From Achromobacter sp. B7 (GTDB lineage Bacteria > Pseudomonadota > Gammaproteobacteria > Burkholderiales > Burkholderiaceae_B), in NCBI RefSeq assembly GCF_003600685.1, contig NZ_CP032084.1:4774001-4838000 (forward strand): a stretch of DNA of 64,000 nucleotides. Direction: 5' to 3'. The position numbers and the translations under genes are program-made. Position 1 is the stretch's first letter. Each line of letters starts with the position of its first letter. The notes beneath the pieces are model-generated. The model ran no database searches, was not told the DNA's origin, and was given only the letters and a program-made list of their open reading frames with translations. Below, piece after piece: positions 14,167 through 25,862 of the stretch.

Positions 14167-14892
14167 CTACTTGATCTGCGTAATTTCAACCGCTGATTTC
14201 ACGCCTGATTGATCTATGTCTTGCTTCATCACCAGGTTCACCGCCGGGCAATACCAATCGGTGACCGTCGTGTTCATGCCGGGTATCGGAATGGTCAGGC
14301 CCTGGAACGTGGCCATGGTGGGGTCGGAGTTGCGCGTGTAGGTGACCGGGTGACAGGACTGGTTGCCCAACGCCGTGTTCAACGACGTTTTCTGGCCCAC
14401 GCTTTTCTCGCCGATGCGCACCGTGGTGCTGGGCTGGCCCCCGACCGGCGCTTCTTTGCCGATCTTCAAGCGGAACGACGAGCCGGGCAGCTTTTGCCCG
14501 GCGTTCAGTTTGCCGTCGTAGGCAAACAAGCCCAGCATGCGCAGGTCGAACTGGCCCTCGGAAGGCTTGGGGGCTTCGCCCGCCGAGGCATAGCGCAGGA
14601 AGGTGGCCTGCCCGCCCTTGACCGTCATCAGGTAATCCAGCTTGGACTTGCCCGGCGGCAGGCCCGCATAGCCAAACGTGGCCACGCCTTGCACGCGCGC
14701 CCGGCAGTTATCGCCATTGCTTTTGGTAACTTCGGTGAAGGTCAGGTCCGCGCCCAGGGACAGGTTGCCCGAGCCGGTCAACTGCACCGCGCCACCGTCA
14801 TGCATGAACTGGGCGTCGCAAACGCCCGCCTGCACCGACGCCGAGGCGCCCACCGCGCCCATGCACAACACCAAGGATGCGATTTTTTGCAT
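14167..14892 (-). CDS. Conserved-looking exported protein, function unknown
   Basis: 241 residues from the ATG at 14892 (MQKIASLVLCMGAVGASASVQA), which gives a clean signal peptide probably cleaved at VQA/GV; the frame is open 49 codons further upstream, but those residues do not look coding. The mature part has four Cys (GVCDAQ, GDNCRA, NQSCHP, WYCPAV) that could form two disulfides. It is rich in Gly, Thr and Lys and looks beta-rich, with no transmembrane segment. I recognise no domain. It is likely periplasmic or secreted. Divergent from cysG. Confidence 0.75.
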   Translation of the reverse strand: MQKIASLVLCMGAVGASASVQAGVCDAQFMHDGGAVQLTGSGNLSLGADLTFTEVTKSNGDNCRARVQGVATFGYAGLPPGKSKLDYLMTVKGGQATFLRYASAGEAPKPSEGQFDLRMLGLFAYDGKLNAGQKLPGSSFRLKIGKEAPVGGQPSTTVRIGEKSVGQKTSLNTALGNQSCHPVTYTRNSDPTMATFQGLTIPIPGMNTTVTDWYCPAVNLVMKQDIDQSGVKSAVEITQIK

Positions 14893-15119
14893 CGTCAATT
14901 GCCACTCCAGAATTCGGGACTTGCCACCCACGGCTGGCGGCGGCTGGGTTGATACTACACCGGTTGCCGTGCCCGACATATGTCCACTCGTGTCGGCTAA
15001 TCGCTGCCCGCCAAATAAATTCTGGATATATGAATTCAAGAAATCAAAAGTTGTGGGGATGAAGGCCCGTCCCTATGATCGGGGGATATTTTGCCGGGTA
15101 CGCCCGAGGCGGGCACACG

Positions 15120-16538
15120 ATGAAGCTTTTCCCGATTTTTGCTGACCTGAAGGGTCGGCGGGTGCTGGTGGTGGGTGGCGGCGCGGTAGCCGAACGCAAA
15201 ACGCTGGCACTGCTGGAAGCCTTTGCCCAAGTGGTGGTGGGCGCGCCGGAACTGACGCAGGCATTGACCGAACTGGTGGCCCAGCGCCGCGTTGAACATT
15301 TGCCAGGCCGCTTTGACGCCGCCTGGCTGGAGGACGTCTGGCTGGTAGTGGCCGCCACCGACGACCGCGCCACCAACGCCGCCGTGTCCGAGGCGGCCGG
15401 CGCGCGCCGGATCTTTACGAATGTGGTGGACGACCCGGAGCTGTCCTCGTTCCAGGTGCCGTCCATCGTTGACCGCTCGCCCGTCATCGTCGCCATTTCG
15501 TCGTCGGGCGTCGCGCCTGTGCTGGCGCGCCGCGTGCGCGAGCGCATTGAATCCCTGTTTGACCACACGCTGGGCCAGCTGGCCGCGTTGGCCGCAACCT
15601 ATCGCAAGCGTATCCGCGCCAGCCATCCCGACCTGGGCGCGCGCCGCCGCTTCTATGACTGGCTGCTGGACGGCCCCGTGGCCGGCCTGCTGCGACAGCA
15701 ACAACCGGCCCAGGCCGAAGCCGCGCTAAGCCAGGCGCTGGACAAACCGCTTGCGCCCGCTGAAGGCAGCGTCGTGCTGGTGGGCGCCGGCCCCGGCGAC
15801 CCCGGGCTGCTGACATTGAAAGCGCTGCGCGCGCTGAACGAAGCCGACGTCATCCTCTACGACCGCTTGGTCAGCAACGACGTCATGTCGCTGGCCCGCC
15901 GCGACGCCGACCGCATTTGCGTGGGCAAGCTGCCCGGCGAAAACCATCACGCTACCCAGGCTCGCATTCACGCCCTGCTGGTCGAGCACGCGCAAGCGGG
16001 CAAGCGCGTGGTGCGGCTGAAAGGGGGCGACGCCTTTATTTTTGGCCGGGGCGGCGAAGAACTGGAACATCTGCGCGCGCATGGCGTGCGCTTTGAAGTG
16101 GTGCCCGGCATTACGGCGGCGCTGGCCTGTGCGGCCTATGCCGGCATTCCGCTGACGCATCGCGAGCACGCGCAATCGGTGCGGCTGATCACGGCGCATT
16201 GCCGCGAAGACGAAGACAACCTGGACTGGCCCGCGCTGGCGCGTGAAAAGCAGACCTTGGCTTTCTATATGGGCGTGGGGCAGCTGGAACTCTTGACCCG
16301 GCGCCTGCTGGGCCATGGCCGCGCAGCCGACACGCCATTCGCGCTGATCGAAAACGGCAGCCGGCCGGAACAGCGGGTGCTGTCGGGCACGCTGCAAGCG
16401 CTGCCCGAACTCGCGGCCGAACATGGCATCCGGTCCCCCGCCCTGTTGATCGTGGGCGAGGTGGCCGGGCTGGCACCAAAGCTGCGGTGGTTCGGCCAAC
16501 ACATCGACGCGGAAGCGGTCCGCGCACCTGGCGCGTGA
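15120..16538 (+). CDS. cysG: Siroheme synthase CysG (fused methyltransferase/dehydrogenase/ferrochelatase)
   Basis: Makes siroheme, the cofactor of sulfite and nitrite reductases, from uroporphyrinogen III. It has 472 residues from the ATG at 15120 ([21 protein letters not shown]). The N-terminal dehydrogenase/chelatase part (about 1-205) has [15 protein letters not shown]. The C-terminal uroporphyrinogen-III C-methyltransferase (about 215-460) has [42 protein letters not shown] and [21 protein letters not shown]. Both halves look intact. An 8-bp hairpin at 16558-16576 just past the stop lacks a T-run and is followed by the 16-bp repeat array. Confidence 0.96.
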   Translation: MKLFPIFADLKGRRVLVVGGGAVAERKTLALLEAFAQVVVGAPELTQALTELVAQRRVEHLPGRFDAAWLEDVWLVVAATDDRATNAAVSEAAGARRIFTNVVDDPELSSFQVPSIVDRSPVIVAISSSGVAPVLARRVRERIESLFDHTLGQLAALAATYRKRIRASHPDLGARRRFYDWLLDGPVAGLLRQQQPAQAEAALSQALDKPLAPAEGSVVLVGAGPGDPGLLTLKALRALNEADVILYDRLVSNDVMSLARRDADRICVGKLPGENHHATQARIHALLVEHAQAGKRVVRLKGGDAFIFGRGGEELEHLRAHGVRFEVVPGITAALACAAYAGIPLTHREHAQSVRLITAHCREDEDNLDWPALAREKQTLAFYMGVGQLELLTRRLLGHGRAADTPFALIENGSRPEQRVLSGTLQALPELAAEHGIRSPALLIVGEVAGLAPKLRWFGQHIDAEAVRAPGA

Positions 16539-16586
16539 GCTGCGTCGCGCAGGCCCCGGCTGCCGGATCGGCAGCCGTCCGAGGCG

Positions 16587-16682
16587 CTAGCTAGCCGGAT
16601 CACTAGCTAGCCGGTTCACTAGCTAGCCGGATCGCGAGACAGCCGGATCGCCAGACAGCCCGGCCGCCAGACAGTCGCCCGC
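16587..16682. repeat. 16-bp tandem repeat rich in CTAG, six units
   Basis: Units start at 16587, 16603, 16619, 16635, 16651 and 16667. The first three are ctagctagccggatca, the same with gttca, and with gatcg. Units four to six decay to cgagacagccggatcg and more diverged forms. It fills the space between the converging cysG and upp genes. Confidence 0.88.
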
Positions 16683-16695
16683 CGGGCTCCCCGCG

Positions 16696-17334
16696 TCAGA
16701 CCGTCTTCTGGGTCGTACCGAAGATGCGGTCGCCCGCGTCACCCAGGCCGGGCATGATGTAGCCGTGTTCGTTCAGGCCGTCATCGATGGACGCCGTATA
16801 GATATGCACGTCGGGGTGCTTGGACAGCACGGCGTCGATGCCCACGGGCGCGGCCACCAGCACCAAGGCGCGGATTTCCTTGCAGCCGGCGCGCTTGAGC
16901 AAATCAATAGCGGCGACCATCGAACCGCCAGTTGCCAGCATCGGGTCGACAATCAGCGCCAGGCGCTGGTCCAGCTCGCCGACCAGGCGTTCCAGGTAGG
17001 TATGGGCTTCCAACGTCTCTTCGTTGCGGGCCACGCCCACCACGCTGACCTTGGCGCCGGGAATCAGGCTGAGCACGCCGTCCAGCATGCCGATGCCGGC
17101 GCGCAGGATCGGCACCACGGTGACCTTCTTGCCGGCGATCTTCTCGACCTCGACCTGTCCACACCAGCCCTCGACGGTGGCGGGCGCCAGCGGCAGGTCC
17201 TTGGACGCTTCGTACGTCAGCAGCGCGCCCACTTCCTGCGACAACTCTCGAAAGCTCTTGGTGCTGAGGTCGGCGCGACGCATGATCCCGAGCTTATGGC
17301 GGATCAGCGGGTGGCGGATTTCGTGCACGGGCAT
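16696..17334 (-). CDS. upp: Uracil phosphoribosyltransferase
   Basis: Salvages uracil to UMP with PRPP. 212 residues, close to the family norm (208). Signatures: [15 protein letters not shown] at the N-terminus, [13 protein letters not shown], the PRPP loop [11 protein letters not shown], and the uracil-binding tail [17 protein letters not shown]. It is a single gene; its upstream gap toward dacB contains a fragment of a dispersed repeat. Confidence 0.97.
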   Translation of the reverse strand: MPVHEIRHPLIRHKLGIMRRADLSTKSFRELSQEVGALLTYEASKDLPLAPATVEGWCGQVEVEKIAGKKVTVVPILRAGIGMLDGVLSLIPGAKVSVVGVARNEETLEAHTYLERLVGELDQRLALIVDPMLATGGSMVAAIDLLKRAGCKEIRALVLVAAPVGIDAVLSKHPDVHIYTASIDDGLNEHGYIMPGLGDAGDRIFGTTQKTV

Positions 17335-17425
17335 GTGCGTAATTCTCCAGAATATTGAAATACAGGGTTTGTCGCCTCAGGCGGCCGTTCGCATGCCGCA
17401 ACTGAGGATCGTAATCGGTTTAAAG

Positions 17426-17474
17426 CCCTTGGGGGGCAGCAAGCGCACATCGTGCGCGCCGCGTGGGGGCCACC
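17426..17474 (+). repeat. Partial copy of a dispersed hairpin-rich repeat
   Basis: The stretch containing ggggggcagcaagcgcac, then gtgcgc, then cgcgtgggggcc matches the distal half of the two 78-bp units at 62983-63146. It ends directly at the dacB stop codon, in the same orientation relative to its minus-strand gene as the unit beside the DUF1345 gene. Confidence 0.6.
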
Positions 17475-17475
17475 T

Positions 17476-18909
17476 TCATTGATCGGCCAGCCATGCGATC
17501 AGGGCGTCGTCGAAGGCCCGGACGGCACCCGCCTGTTCGTGGTTCACGATGCTGACGACCACGTAGCGCTTGCCGCTGGCTCCCAGCACGTAGCCGGCGA
17601 TGGATCGCACGTCGCGCAGCGAGCCGGTCTTCAGGTGCGCCATGCCCTGCGTGCCATCGCCCTTCAGGCGGCGGCGCACCGTGCCATCCACCCCGGCAAT
17701 GGCAAAGGACGAAATGTACTCGGGCATGACCGGCGAATTCCACGCCACGGTCAACATCGAGGCCAGGCTGTCGGCCGACACCCGGGCCTCGCGCGACAGG
17801 CCCGCACCGTTGTCGATGACCAGTTCGGGCATGTCCAGCCCCTGCTTGATCAGGGCGCCCTTGGCCGCCGCCTCGCTGCTGGTCACCGTGGCCGGCCGCC
17901 GGCCGCGCTCGGCGCCCAGCGTCAGCAGCAGCGTGCGCGCCATGACGTTGTTGCTGCGCTTGTTGATCTGGCGGATGACCTCGGACAAGGTCGGGGATTC
18001 ATGCGAGGCCAGCACCACGGCGTCCGCCGGCACCATGCCCGATTTGACCTGCCCCTTGAACGTGCCGCCCAGCTCTTTCCACAACATGCGAAAGATTTCG
18101 GTGGCGTAATCCGGCTGCGACAGCGCCAGCCGATACAGGCTGAATTCGCCGCAAGACCCGGCCACCTTGCCGCCGACCCGGATCGTCACGCCCTGCTGGG
18201 TAATGAGGGGTTCCGTCGTGACGACCGGGGGGCCGGGACAGCGGACGTCGCTCCATTGCACGCTGCCTTCAATCTTCAGACCGGGCAAGGGCGGGTCGAT
18301 CAGCGGCACCCATTTCTGGGCCACGGGGTCGGGCGTGAACAACAGGCGCAGCGCGCCAAAACCCACCATTAGCGCATCGGGGCTGGCGTTGTAGGCGCGG
18401 TCCGGGGCGCCGTCGAAAGCGCCCGGGTCCGTGGCGACCTGGCCGAAAATGCTGCGGTCGATGACCAGGTCATTGATTTGCTTGACGCCGCGCAGACGCA
18501 GTTCGCGCAGCAGCGCCCACAGGTCCTGCATCAGAAATTGAGGGTCGCCGCCGGCACGCAGGTACAGGGGGCCGGCCAGGACGCCGCGGGCGTCGGGCCG
18601 GGCGCCGGGCGCCGTCATGAATTCGGTGCGCCAGACGTAATTCGGGCCCAGCTCGGACAACGCGGCCCACGTCGTGACCAGTTTCATCACCGACGCCGGG
18701 TTGCGCGGTTCTTTCGCGTTCAGCGCGATCAGCCGCTGCCCGCCCAGCTCTTGCACCACCAGCGACAGCGAACTGTCGGGCAACTTGCTGGCCTTCCAGG
18801 CATTCACGACGTTGGGCGGCAGGCCCTGGACCTGCGCGCAGGCGCTGCCGGCCGACAGGGCCACCAGCGCGCCGGCCAGCCACCGCTTCAGCCCGCCCCA
18901 CCGCTTCAT
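17476..18909 (-). CDS. dacB: D-alanyl-D-alanine carboxypeptidase/endopeptidase (PBP4, peptidase S13)
   Basis: 477 residues from the ATG at 18909, which gives a good signal peptide ([25 protein letters not shown]). ATGs at 18924 and 18966 are alternatives. The three active-site motifs of class C penicillin-binding proteins are present: SVMK (S73), SNN in [12 protein letters not shown], and KTG in [10 protein letters not shown]. The large insert between SxxK and SxN is typical of PBP4. It acts in the periplasm, trimming D-Ala and cutting peptide cross-links. Divergent from queA. Confidence 0.93.
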   Translation of the reverse strand: MKRWGGLKRWLAGALVALSAGSACAQVQGLPPNVVNAWKASKLPDSSLSLVVQELGGQRLIALNAKEPRNPASVMKLVTTWAALSELGPNYVWRTEFMTAPGARPDARGVLAGPLYLRAGGDPQFLMQDLWALLRELRLRGVKQINDLVIDRSIFGQVATDPGAFDGAPDRAYNASPDALMVGFGALRLLFTPDPVAQKWVPLIDPPLPGLKIEGSVQWSDVRCPGPPVVTTEPLITQQGVTIRVGGKVAGSCGEFSLYRLALSQPDYATEIFRMLWKELGGTFKGQVKSGMVPADAVVLASHESPTLSEVIRQINKRSNNVMARTLLLTLGAERGRRPATVTSSEAAAKGALIKQGLDMPELVIDNGAGLSREARVSADSLASMLTVAWNSPVMPEYISSFAIAGVDGTVRRRLKGDGTQGMAHLKTGSLRDVRSIAGYVLGASGKRYVVVSIVNHEQAGAVRAFDDALIAWLADQ

Positions 18910-19117
18910 CGCTTGTCCCGTCATGCCTTGTCCACCGGTTGCTATTGCTCTCAAGACCGAGAGCATACAAAACCTGGGACGGTTGCGGGCGGCGGGCAGA
19001 TCCGACCCTGATAACCTTCGCCTTTACAATAGCCGGTTGCCCCGAGCTTGCCCGGCCGCCGTCATCAGCGTTTACCGGGCCGCCCCTCCTGACAGACAGA
19101 TACCCGCAGATACCCGC

Positions 19118-21309
<2,192 letters not shown>

Positions 21310-21475
21310 CCGGGCCTTTTTCCAGGGGGGGTCTTTTTTATCGGGATTCCGTCCCCATAGATTGGGATCCATCCCTAGTGAAAGGCCGGCAATAACATAG
21401 ATACAATAGTCGGCTTGCCCTATCCATGGCTCGCGCGGGGATGGGCGCATAACAACACAGCTAAGGGGTTTGGCA

Positions 21476-21544
21476 ATGACCCACGGTTACATAAAGAACC
21501 CGGGCATGGCTGGCCGTAGCAACAAACAACCCACACAGACTTAA
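21476..21544 (+). CDS. Possible 22-codon leader peptide upstream of yajC
   Basis: ATG at 21476 preceded by AAGGGG at a 7-nt spacing; it encodes MTHGYIKNPGMAGRSNK then five polar residues and TAA, ending 15 bp before the yajC ATG. It is hydrophilic, Asn/Lys/Gly-rich, with no signal sequence. The strong ribosome site and placement at the head of the yajC-secDF genes are why I list it. It may be a regulatory uORF or chance. A weak -10-like TACAAT lies at 21402-21407. Confidence 0.35.
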   Translation: MTHGYIKNPGMAGRSNKQPTQT

Positions 21545-21559
21545 ACGCAGGAGAATTCA

Positions 21560-21904
21560 ATGTCCGTTATCGATACCGCAAGCCTCGTCGTGGCGCAAGC
21601 CGCCGCCCCTGAAGGTAATGCGTTGATGGGCATGTTGCCCATCGTCCTGATGTTCGTGATCCTCTACTTCCTGATGATCCGCCCGCAGATGAAGCGTCAG
21701 AAGGAACACCGCAACCTGATCGCCGCCCTGGCCAAAGGCGACGAAGTGGTCACGGCCGGCGGCATGCTGGGCAAGGTCACCAAGGTCAACGACAGCTACG
21801 TGACCGTTGAAGTGTCCGAACTGGCCGACAAGCCCGTTGAAGTCATCATGCAGAAGTCGTCGGTTTCGACGGTGCTTCCTAAAGGAACCATCAAGGCCCT
21901 TTAA
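21560..21904 (+). CDS. yajC: Preprotein translocase subunit YajC
   Basis: 114 residues. One membrane helix (residues about 23-42, LMGMLPIVLMFVILYFLMI) is followed by RPQMKRQKEHRNLIAALAKGDEVVTAGGMLGKV, the family signature. Inner-membrane accessory subunit that binds SecDF and the SecYEG holotranslocon. AGGAG precedes the ATG. It is the first gene of the yajC-secD-secF group, after queA-tgt. Confidence 0.97.
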   Translation: MSVIDTASLVVAQAAAPEGNALMGMLPIVLMFVILYFLMIRPQMKRQKEHRNLIAALAKGDEVVTAGGMLGKVTKVNDSYVTVEVSELADKPVEVIMQKSSVSTVLPKGTIKAL

Positions 21905-21909
21905 GCGTC

Positions 21910-21937
21910 TAATAGGAGCCCCGTCGGGCTCTTATTA
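21910..21937 (+). promoter_or_regulatory. Stable hairpin between yajC and secD
   Basis: A 12-bp stem (TAATAGGAGCCC with GGGCTCTTATTA, one G-T pair) and a CGTC loop lie 5 bp after the yajC stop. No T-run follows, so it is more likely an mRNA processing or stability element, or a weak attenuator, than a true terminator. Confidence 0.55.
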
Positions 21938-22017
21938 CGTTTGACGGGACCCACCGCCGCCCGCCGCGTTCATCGCCCGGGCGGCCCTTTTATCACCCTG
22001 ACATGAAGTAGCCGGCA

Positions 22018-23898
22018 ATGAACCGCTATCCCCTCTGGAAGTACATTACGGTCCTGATCGCGGTCATCATTGGCCTCTTGTACACGCTTCCGAATTTCTA
22101 CGGCGAGTCGCCCGCGGTCCAGGTTTCCAGCGCCAAGGCCACCATCAAGGTGGACGCGGCGATGTTGAACCGGGTCGATCAAATCCTGACCGACGCCAAG
22201 ATTCCGAACGAAGGCGTCTTCTACGAACAAAACGGCACGCTCGGCACCGTGCGCGCCCGTTTCCCCTCGACCGACCTGCAATTGCAGGCGCGCGACCTGC
22301 TCGACAAAACCCTGAACACCGTTGCCGGCGACCCGCACTACACCGTGGCGCTGAACCTGCTGCCCGCCTCGCCCGCCTGGATGCGCGCGATGGGCTGGTT
22401 CGCCCCCAAGCCCATGTACCTGGGCCTGGACTTGCGCGGTGGCGTGCACTTCCTGCTGCAAGTGGACATGCAAGGCGCGCTGACCGCCCGCTACGACTCC
22501 CTGGCCGCCGACGTGCGCTCGGTGCTGCGTGACCAAAAGGTCAACGTGGCCGGCGTCGAGCGCTCGGGCATGGGCGTTGCCGCCACGTTCGCCAACACCG
22601 ACGACCGTGACCGCGCCATCGCCACCCTGCGCACCCGCCTGCCCGACCTGGAATTCACGGAACGCGAAGAAGGCGGCAAGCAAGTGCTGCTGGGCGCCCT
22701 GAACCCGGCCGCCGTCCAGCGCGTGCAGGATTCCGCGCTGAAGCAGAACATCAACACCCTGCACAACCGCATCAACGAACTGGGCGTGGCCGAACCGGTC
22801 ATCCAGCAACAAGGCGCGGACCGCATCGTGGTGCAACTGCCCGGCGTGCAGGACGTGGCCAAGGCCAAGGAACTGCTGGGCCGCACCGCCACGCTGGAAA
22901 TCCGCATGGTCGACGACACCCCCACCGCGCAAGCCGCGCTGCTGGGCGGCACCGTGCCCTTTGGCCTGGAACGCTACAACGACCGCGACGGCCGTCCGAT
23001 CCTGGTTCGCCGCCAGGTCGTGCTGACGGGTGAAAACCTGCAAGACGCGCAGCCGGGCCGTGATTCGCAAACCCAACAAGCCGCGGTCCACCTGACGCTG
23101 GACTCCAAGGGCGCGCGCATCTTCCGCGACGTCACGCGCGACAACATCGGCAAGCGCATGGCCATCCTGCTGTTTGAAAACGGCAAGGGCGAAGTGGTCA
23201 CCGCGCCGGTCATCCGCAGCGAAATCGCGGGCGGCCAGGTGCAGATCTCGGGCAGCATGAGCTCCGAAGAAGCCGCCGACACCGCCCTGCTGCTGCGCGC
23301 CGGCGCGCTGGCCGCACCGATGTCGATCATCGAAGAACGCACCATCGGCCCGAGCCTGGGCGCCGACAACATCTCGAAGGGTTTCCATTCGACGCTGTAC
23401 GGTTTCCTGGCCATCGCCGTCTTCATCATCCTGTACTACCACCTGTTCGGTGTGTTCTCCACGGTGGGCCTGACGCTGAACGTGCTGCTGCTTCTGGCGC
23501 TGCTGTCCATGCTGCAAGCCACGCTGACCTTGCCGGGTATTGCCGCTATCGCGCTAACGCTGGGCATGGCCATTGACTCGAACGTGCTGATCAACGAGCG
23601 GATACGGGAAGAACTGCGCGCCGGGGCAACCCCGCAGCAGGCCATCCACCAAGGTTTCGAACGCGCCTGGGGCACGATTCTTGACTCGAACCTCACGACG
23701 CTCATCGTCGGCCTGGCGCTGCTGGCCTTCGGTTCGGGCCCGATCCGGGGCTTCGCGGTGGTGCATTGCCTGGGCATCCTGACGTCGATGTTCTCGTCGG
23801 TGGTGGGCGTGCGCGCGCTGGCCAACCTGTACTACGGCCGCAAGAAGAAGCTCTCTTCGATCTCCATCGGCGAGATCTGGAAACCGAAGGCAAACTGA
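22018..23898 (+). CDS. secD: Protein translocase subunit SecD
   Basis: 626 residues (E. coli 615). N-terminal membrane helix WKYITVLIAVIIGLLYTLPNF, a large periplasmic P1 region with LGLDLRGGVHFLLQVDM, and five C-terminal membrane segments starting near FHSTLYGFLAIAVFIILYY with the RND-type motif ALTLGMAIDSNVLINERIREEL. With SecF it uses the proton gradient to complete protein export through SecYEG. It is followed after 54 bp by secF. Confidence 0.97.
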   Translation: MNRYPLWKYITVLIAVIIGLLYTLPNFYGESPAVQVSSAKATIKVDAAMLNRVDQILTDAKIPNEGVFYEQNGTLGTVRARFPSTDLQLQARDLLDKTLNTVAGDPHYTVALNLLPASPAWMRAMGWFAPKPMYLGLDLRGGVHFLLQVDMQGALTARYDSLAADVRSVLRDQKVNVAGVERSGMGVAATFANTDDRDRAIATLRTRLPDLEFTEREEGGKQVLLGALNPAAVQRVQDSALKQNINTLHNRINELGVAEPVIQQQGADRIVVQLPGVQDVAKAKELLGRTATLEIRMVDDTPTAQAALLGGTVPFGLERYNDRDGRPILVRRQVVLTGENLQDAQPGRDSQTQQAAVHLTLDSKGARIFRDVTRDNIGKRMAILLFENGKGEVVTAPVIRSEIAGGQVQISGSMSSEEAADTALLLRAGALAAPMSIIEERTIGPSLGADNISKGFHSTLYGFLAIAVFIILYYHLFGVFSTVGLTLNVLLLLALLSMLQATLTLPGIAAIALTLGMAIDSNVLINERIREELRAGATPQQAIHQGFERAWGTILDSNLTTLIVGLALLAFGSGPIRGFAVVHCLGILTSMFSSVVGVRALANLYYGRKKKLSSISIGEIWKPKAN

Positions 23899-23952
23899 CA
23901 ATAAGGCGGACGGCCCACAGCCGTCCGCCATAAAAAGAACCGAAGGCGAAAA

Positions 23953-24888
23953 ATGGAATTTTTCCGTATTCACCGCACCATCCCGTTCATGCGCCATGCA
24001 TTGGTGCTGAACATCATCAGTCTCGTCACGTTCGTGCTGGCGATCTTCTTCATCGTCACGCGGGGCTTTCACCTGTCGATCGAATTCACCGGCGGCACGG
24101 TCATGGAAGTCAACTACGCCCAGACGGCGCAGTTGGAAAACGTGCGCGGCGTGGTGTCCAAGCTGGGCTACTCCGACTTCCAGGTGCAGAACTTCGGCAC
24201 CTCGCGCGACGTCATGATCCGCCTGCCGCTGCAGGAAGGCCAAACGTCGGCCACGCAAAGCGAAAGCGTGCTGGCCGCGCTGAAGACGGCCGATTCCAGC
24301 GTCGAACTGCGCCGCGTGGAATTCGTCGGGCCGCAGGTGGGCCAGGAACTGCTGCACAACGGCCTGATGGCCCTGCTTGTCGTGGTCATCGGCATCATGG
24401 TGTACCTGGGCTTTCGCTTCGAATGGAAATTCGCCGTCGCCGGCGTGATCGCCAACCTGCACGACGTGGTGATCATCCTGGGCTTCTTCGCGTTCTTCCA
24501 ATGGGAGTTCTCGCTGGCGGTGCTGGCGGGGGTGCTGGCAGTGCTGGGTTACTCCGTGAACGAATCGGTCGTCATCATGGACCGTATCCGCGAGAACTTC
24601 CGCAAGTACCGCAAGGCAGACGTCACCGAAGTCATCAACAGCGCCATCACCCAGACCATTTCGCGAACCATCATCACCCACGGTTCGACGCAGATGATGG
24701 TGCTGGCCATGCTGTTCTTCGGCGGCCCCAGCCTGCACTACTTCGCCATGGCGCTGACCATCGGCATCTGGTTCGGCATCTATTCGTCGGTGTTCGTCGC
24801 TGCCGCGCTGGCCATGTGGATGGGCGTCAAGCGCGAAGACCTGATCAAGCCGGTCAAGAAGGAAGGCGAAGAAGGCGAAGTCGCCTGA
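23953..24888 (+). CDS. secF: Protein translocase subunit SecF
   Basis: 311 residues (E. coli 323). Begins MEFFRIHRTIPFMRH, has the first membrane helix, the periplasmic SIEFTGGTVMEV motif, and C-terminal helices including VLGYSVNESVVIMDRIRENFRK and FGGPSLHYFAMALTIG. It forms the SecDF complex with the preceding gene and ends ahead of a strong terminator. Confidence 0.97.
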   Translation: MEFFRIHRTIPFMRHALVLNIISLVTFVLAIFFIVTRGFHLSIEFTGGTVMEVNYAQTAQLENVRGVVSKLGYSDFQVQNFGTSRDVMIRLPLQEGQTSATQSESVLAALKTADSSVELRRVEFVGPQVGQELLHNGLMALLVVVIGIMVYLGFRFEWKFAVAGVIANLHDVVIILGFFAFFQWEFSLAVLAGVLAVLGYSVNESVVIMDRIRENFRKYRKADVTEVINSAITQTISRTIITHGSTQMMVLAMLFFGGPSLHYFAMALTIGIWFGIYSSVFVAAALAMWMGVKREDLIKPVKKEGEEGEVA

Positions 24889-24946
24889 TTCCCGCCCGCT
24901 GACCCCCCATCCCGGTCCCGGTCCCGATCCCGGTCGGGCTGCAAAC

Positions 24947-24976
24947 AAAAACCCGTCGCATGCGCGACGGGTTTTT
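24947..24976 (+). terminator. Rho-independent terminator after secF
   Basis: AAAAACCCGTCGC, ATGC loop, GCGACGGGTTTTT: a perfect 13-bp stem with T-run, closing the sec operon. A short run of CCCGGT/CCCGAT 6-mers (24911-24936) lies just before it. Confidence 0.92.
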
Positions 24977-25078
24977 GCTTTTGGGGCGGCGTGCAAGGCA
25001 CGTCGACAATCCGCGGCCGCTACGAATAGCCGCGTTGGCCCCAAGTGCTTACCTTCGCCGTTCTCGCTGCGGGGCGTA

Positions 25079-25106
25079 TTGACGGTTATATCCGAACAGA
25101 TATATT
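25079..25106 (+). promoter_or_regulatory. Putative sigma-70 promoter with overlapping inverted repeat
   Basis: TTGACG at 25079-25084 and TATATT at 25101-25106 with a 16-bp spacer, about 44 bp upstream of the glyoxalase-like gene. TATATC-N6-GATATA (25087-25104) overlaps the spacer and -10, so it could be an operator. Consensus fit is good for -35 and fair for -10. Confidence 0.45.
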
Positions 25107-25149
25107 CATGCGGGTACGAATCCGCCGGCATTCGCTACCATAGGTCCCC

Positions 25150-25827
25150 ATGAAACTCACCATTGATCATCTCGTCATCGCCGCGGCGGACCTTGCCAGC
25201 GGTACGGAATATGTCGCCGGGCTGCTGGGCATCGCGCCACAAGGCGGCGGCGCGCATCCGCGCATGGGCACCCACAACCGCGTGCTGGGCATGGCGGGCG
25301 GCATGTATCTGGAGGTCATCGCCATTGACCCGGACGCGCCCGCACCCGAGCGGCCGCGCTGGTTCGGGCTGGACCAGGGCGACATGCGCGCGCGCTTGCA
25401 ACAGGGCCCTTTCCTGGCGCATTGGGCCGCGCGCGTTCAAGCGCCGCTGGACCTGACGCGCATGCAGGCCGAACACCCCGAACGTATCGCCCCCGTCATC
25501 CCCATGACGCGCGGTGATCTGCGCTGGCGCTTGACGGTGCCGGACGACGGCAGCCTGCCGGCGTGGCGCGAAGCGGGTCACACGGCCGGCGACGGCTTGC
25601 TGCCTACGCTGATCCAATGGGATGTGGACGCCTACCCTGGCGTCAGCCTGCCGCCGCAACCGTTGACGCTGGTGCGCCTGACGGGATGCCACCCGCAGGC
25701 CGGCCTGCTGCGCCAGGGGCTGACCTGGATGGGTGCGGACACCCTGATCGACCTGGAACAAACCGACGGGCAGCCGCGCCTGACCGCGCTGATCGACACG
25801 CCGCAAGGGCAGAAGACCCTGGCGTAA
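25150..25827 (+). CDS. VOC / glyoxalase-like domain protein
   Basis: 225 residues. The N-terminus KLTIDHLVIAAADLASGTEYVAGLLG has the beta-alpha-beta start of vicinal-oxygen-chelate proteins with a likely metal His (DHLVIA). GTHNRVLGMAGGMYLEVIAIDPDA fits the second strand pair with a Glu ligand. This matches the 'glyoxalase-like' group (PF13468 type), whose substrates are mostly unknown. The following AlaX-type gene starts 35 bp downstream and is probably co-transcribed. Chemical function not assigned. Confidence 0.85.
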   Translation: MKLTIDHLVIAAADLASGTEYVAGLLGIAPQGGGAHPRMGTHNRVLGMAGGMYLEVIAIDPDAPAPERPRWFGLDQGDMRARLQQGPFLAHWAARVQAPLDLTRMQAEHPERIAPVIPMTRGDLRWRLTVPDDGSLPAWREAGHTAGDGLLPTLIQWDVDAYPGVSLPPQPLTLVRLTGCHPQAGLLRQGLTWMGADTLIDLEQTDGQPRLTALIDTPQGQKTLA

Positions 25828-25862
25828 CCGCCCGCACATCGCATTCAAACCGGAGACCCCGC

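Noticed and set aside
21476..21544. VemP/SecM-type arrest peptide
   Set aside because: The ORF has no signal sequence or hydrophobic segment and no recognisable arrest motif, so only a generic leader ORF is proposed.
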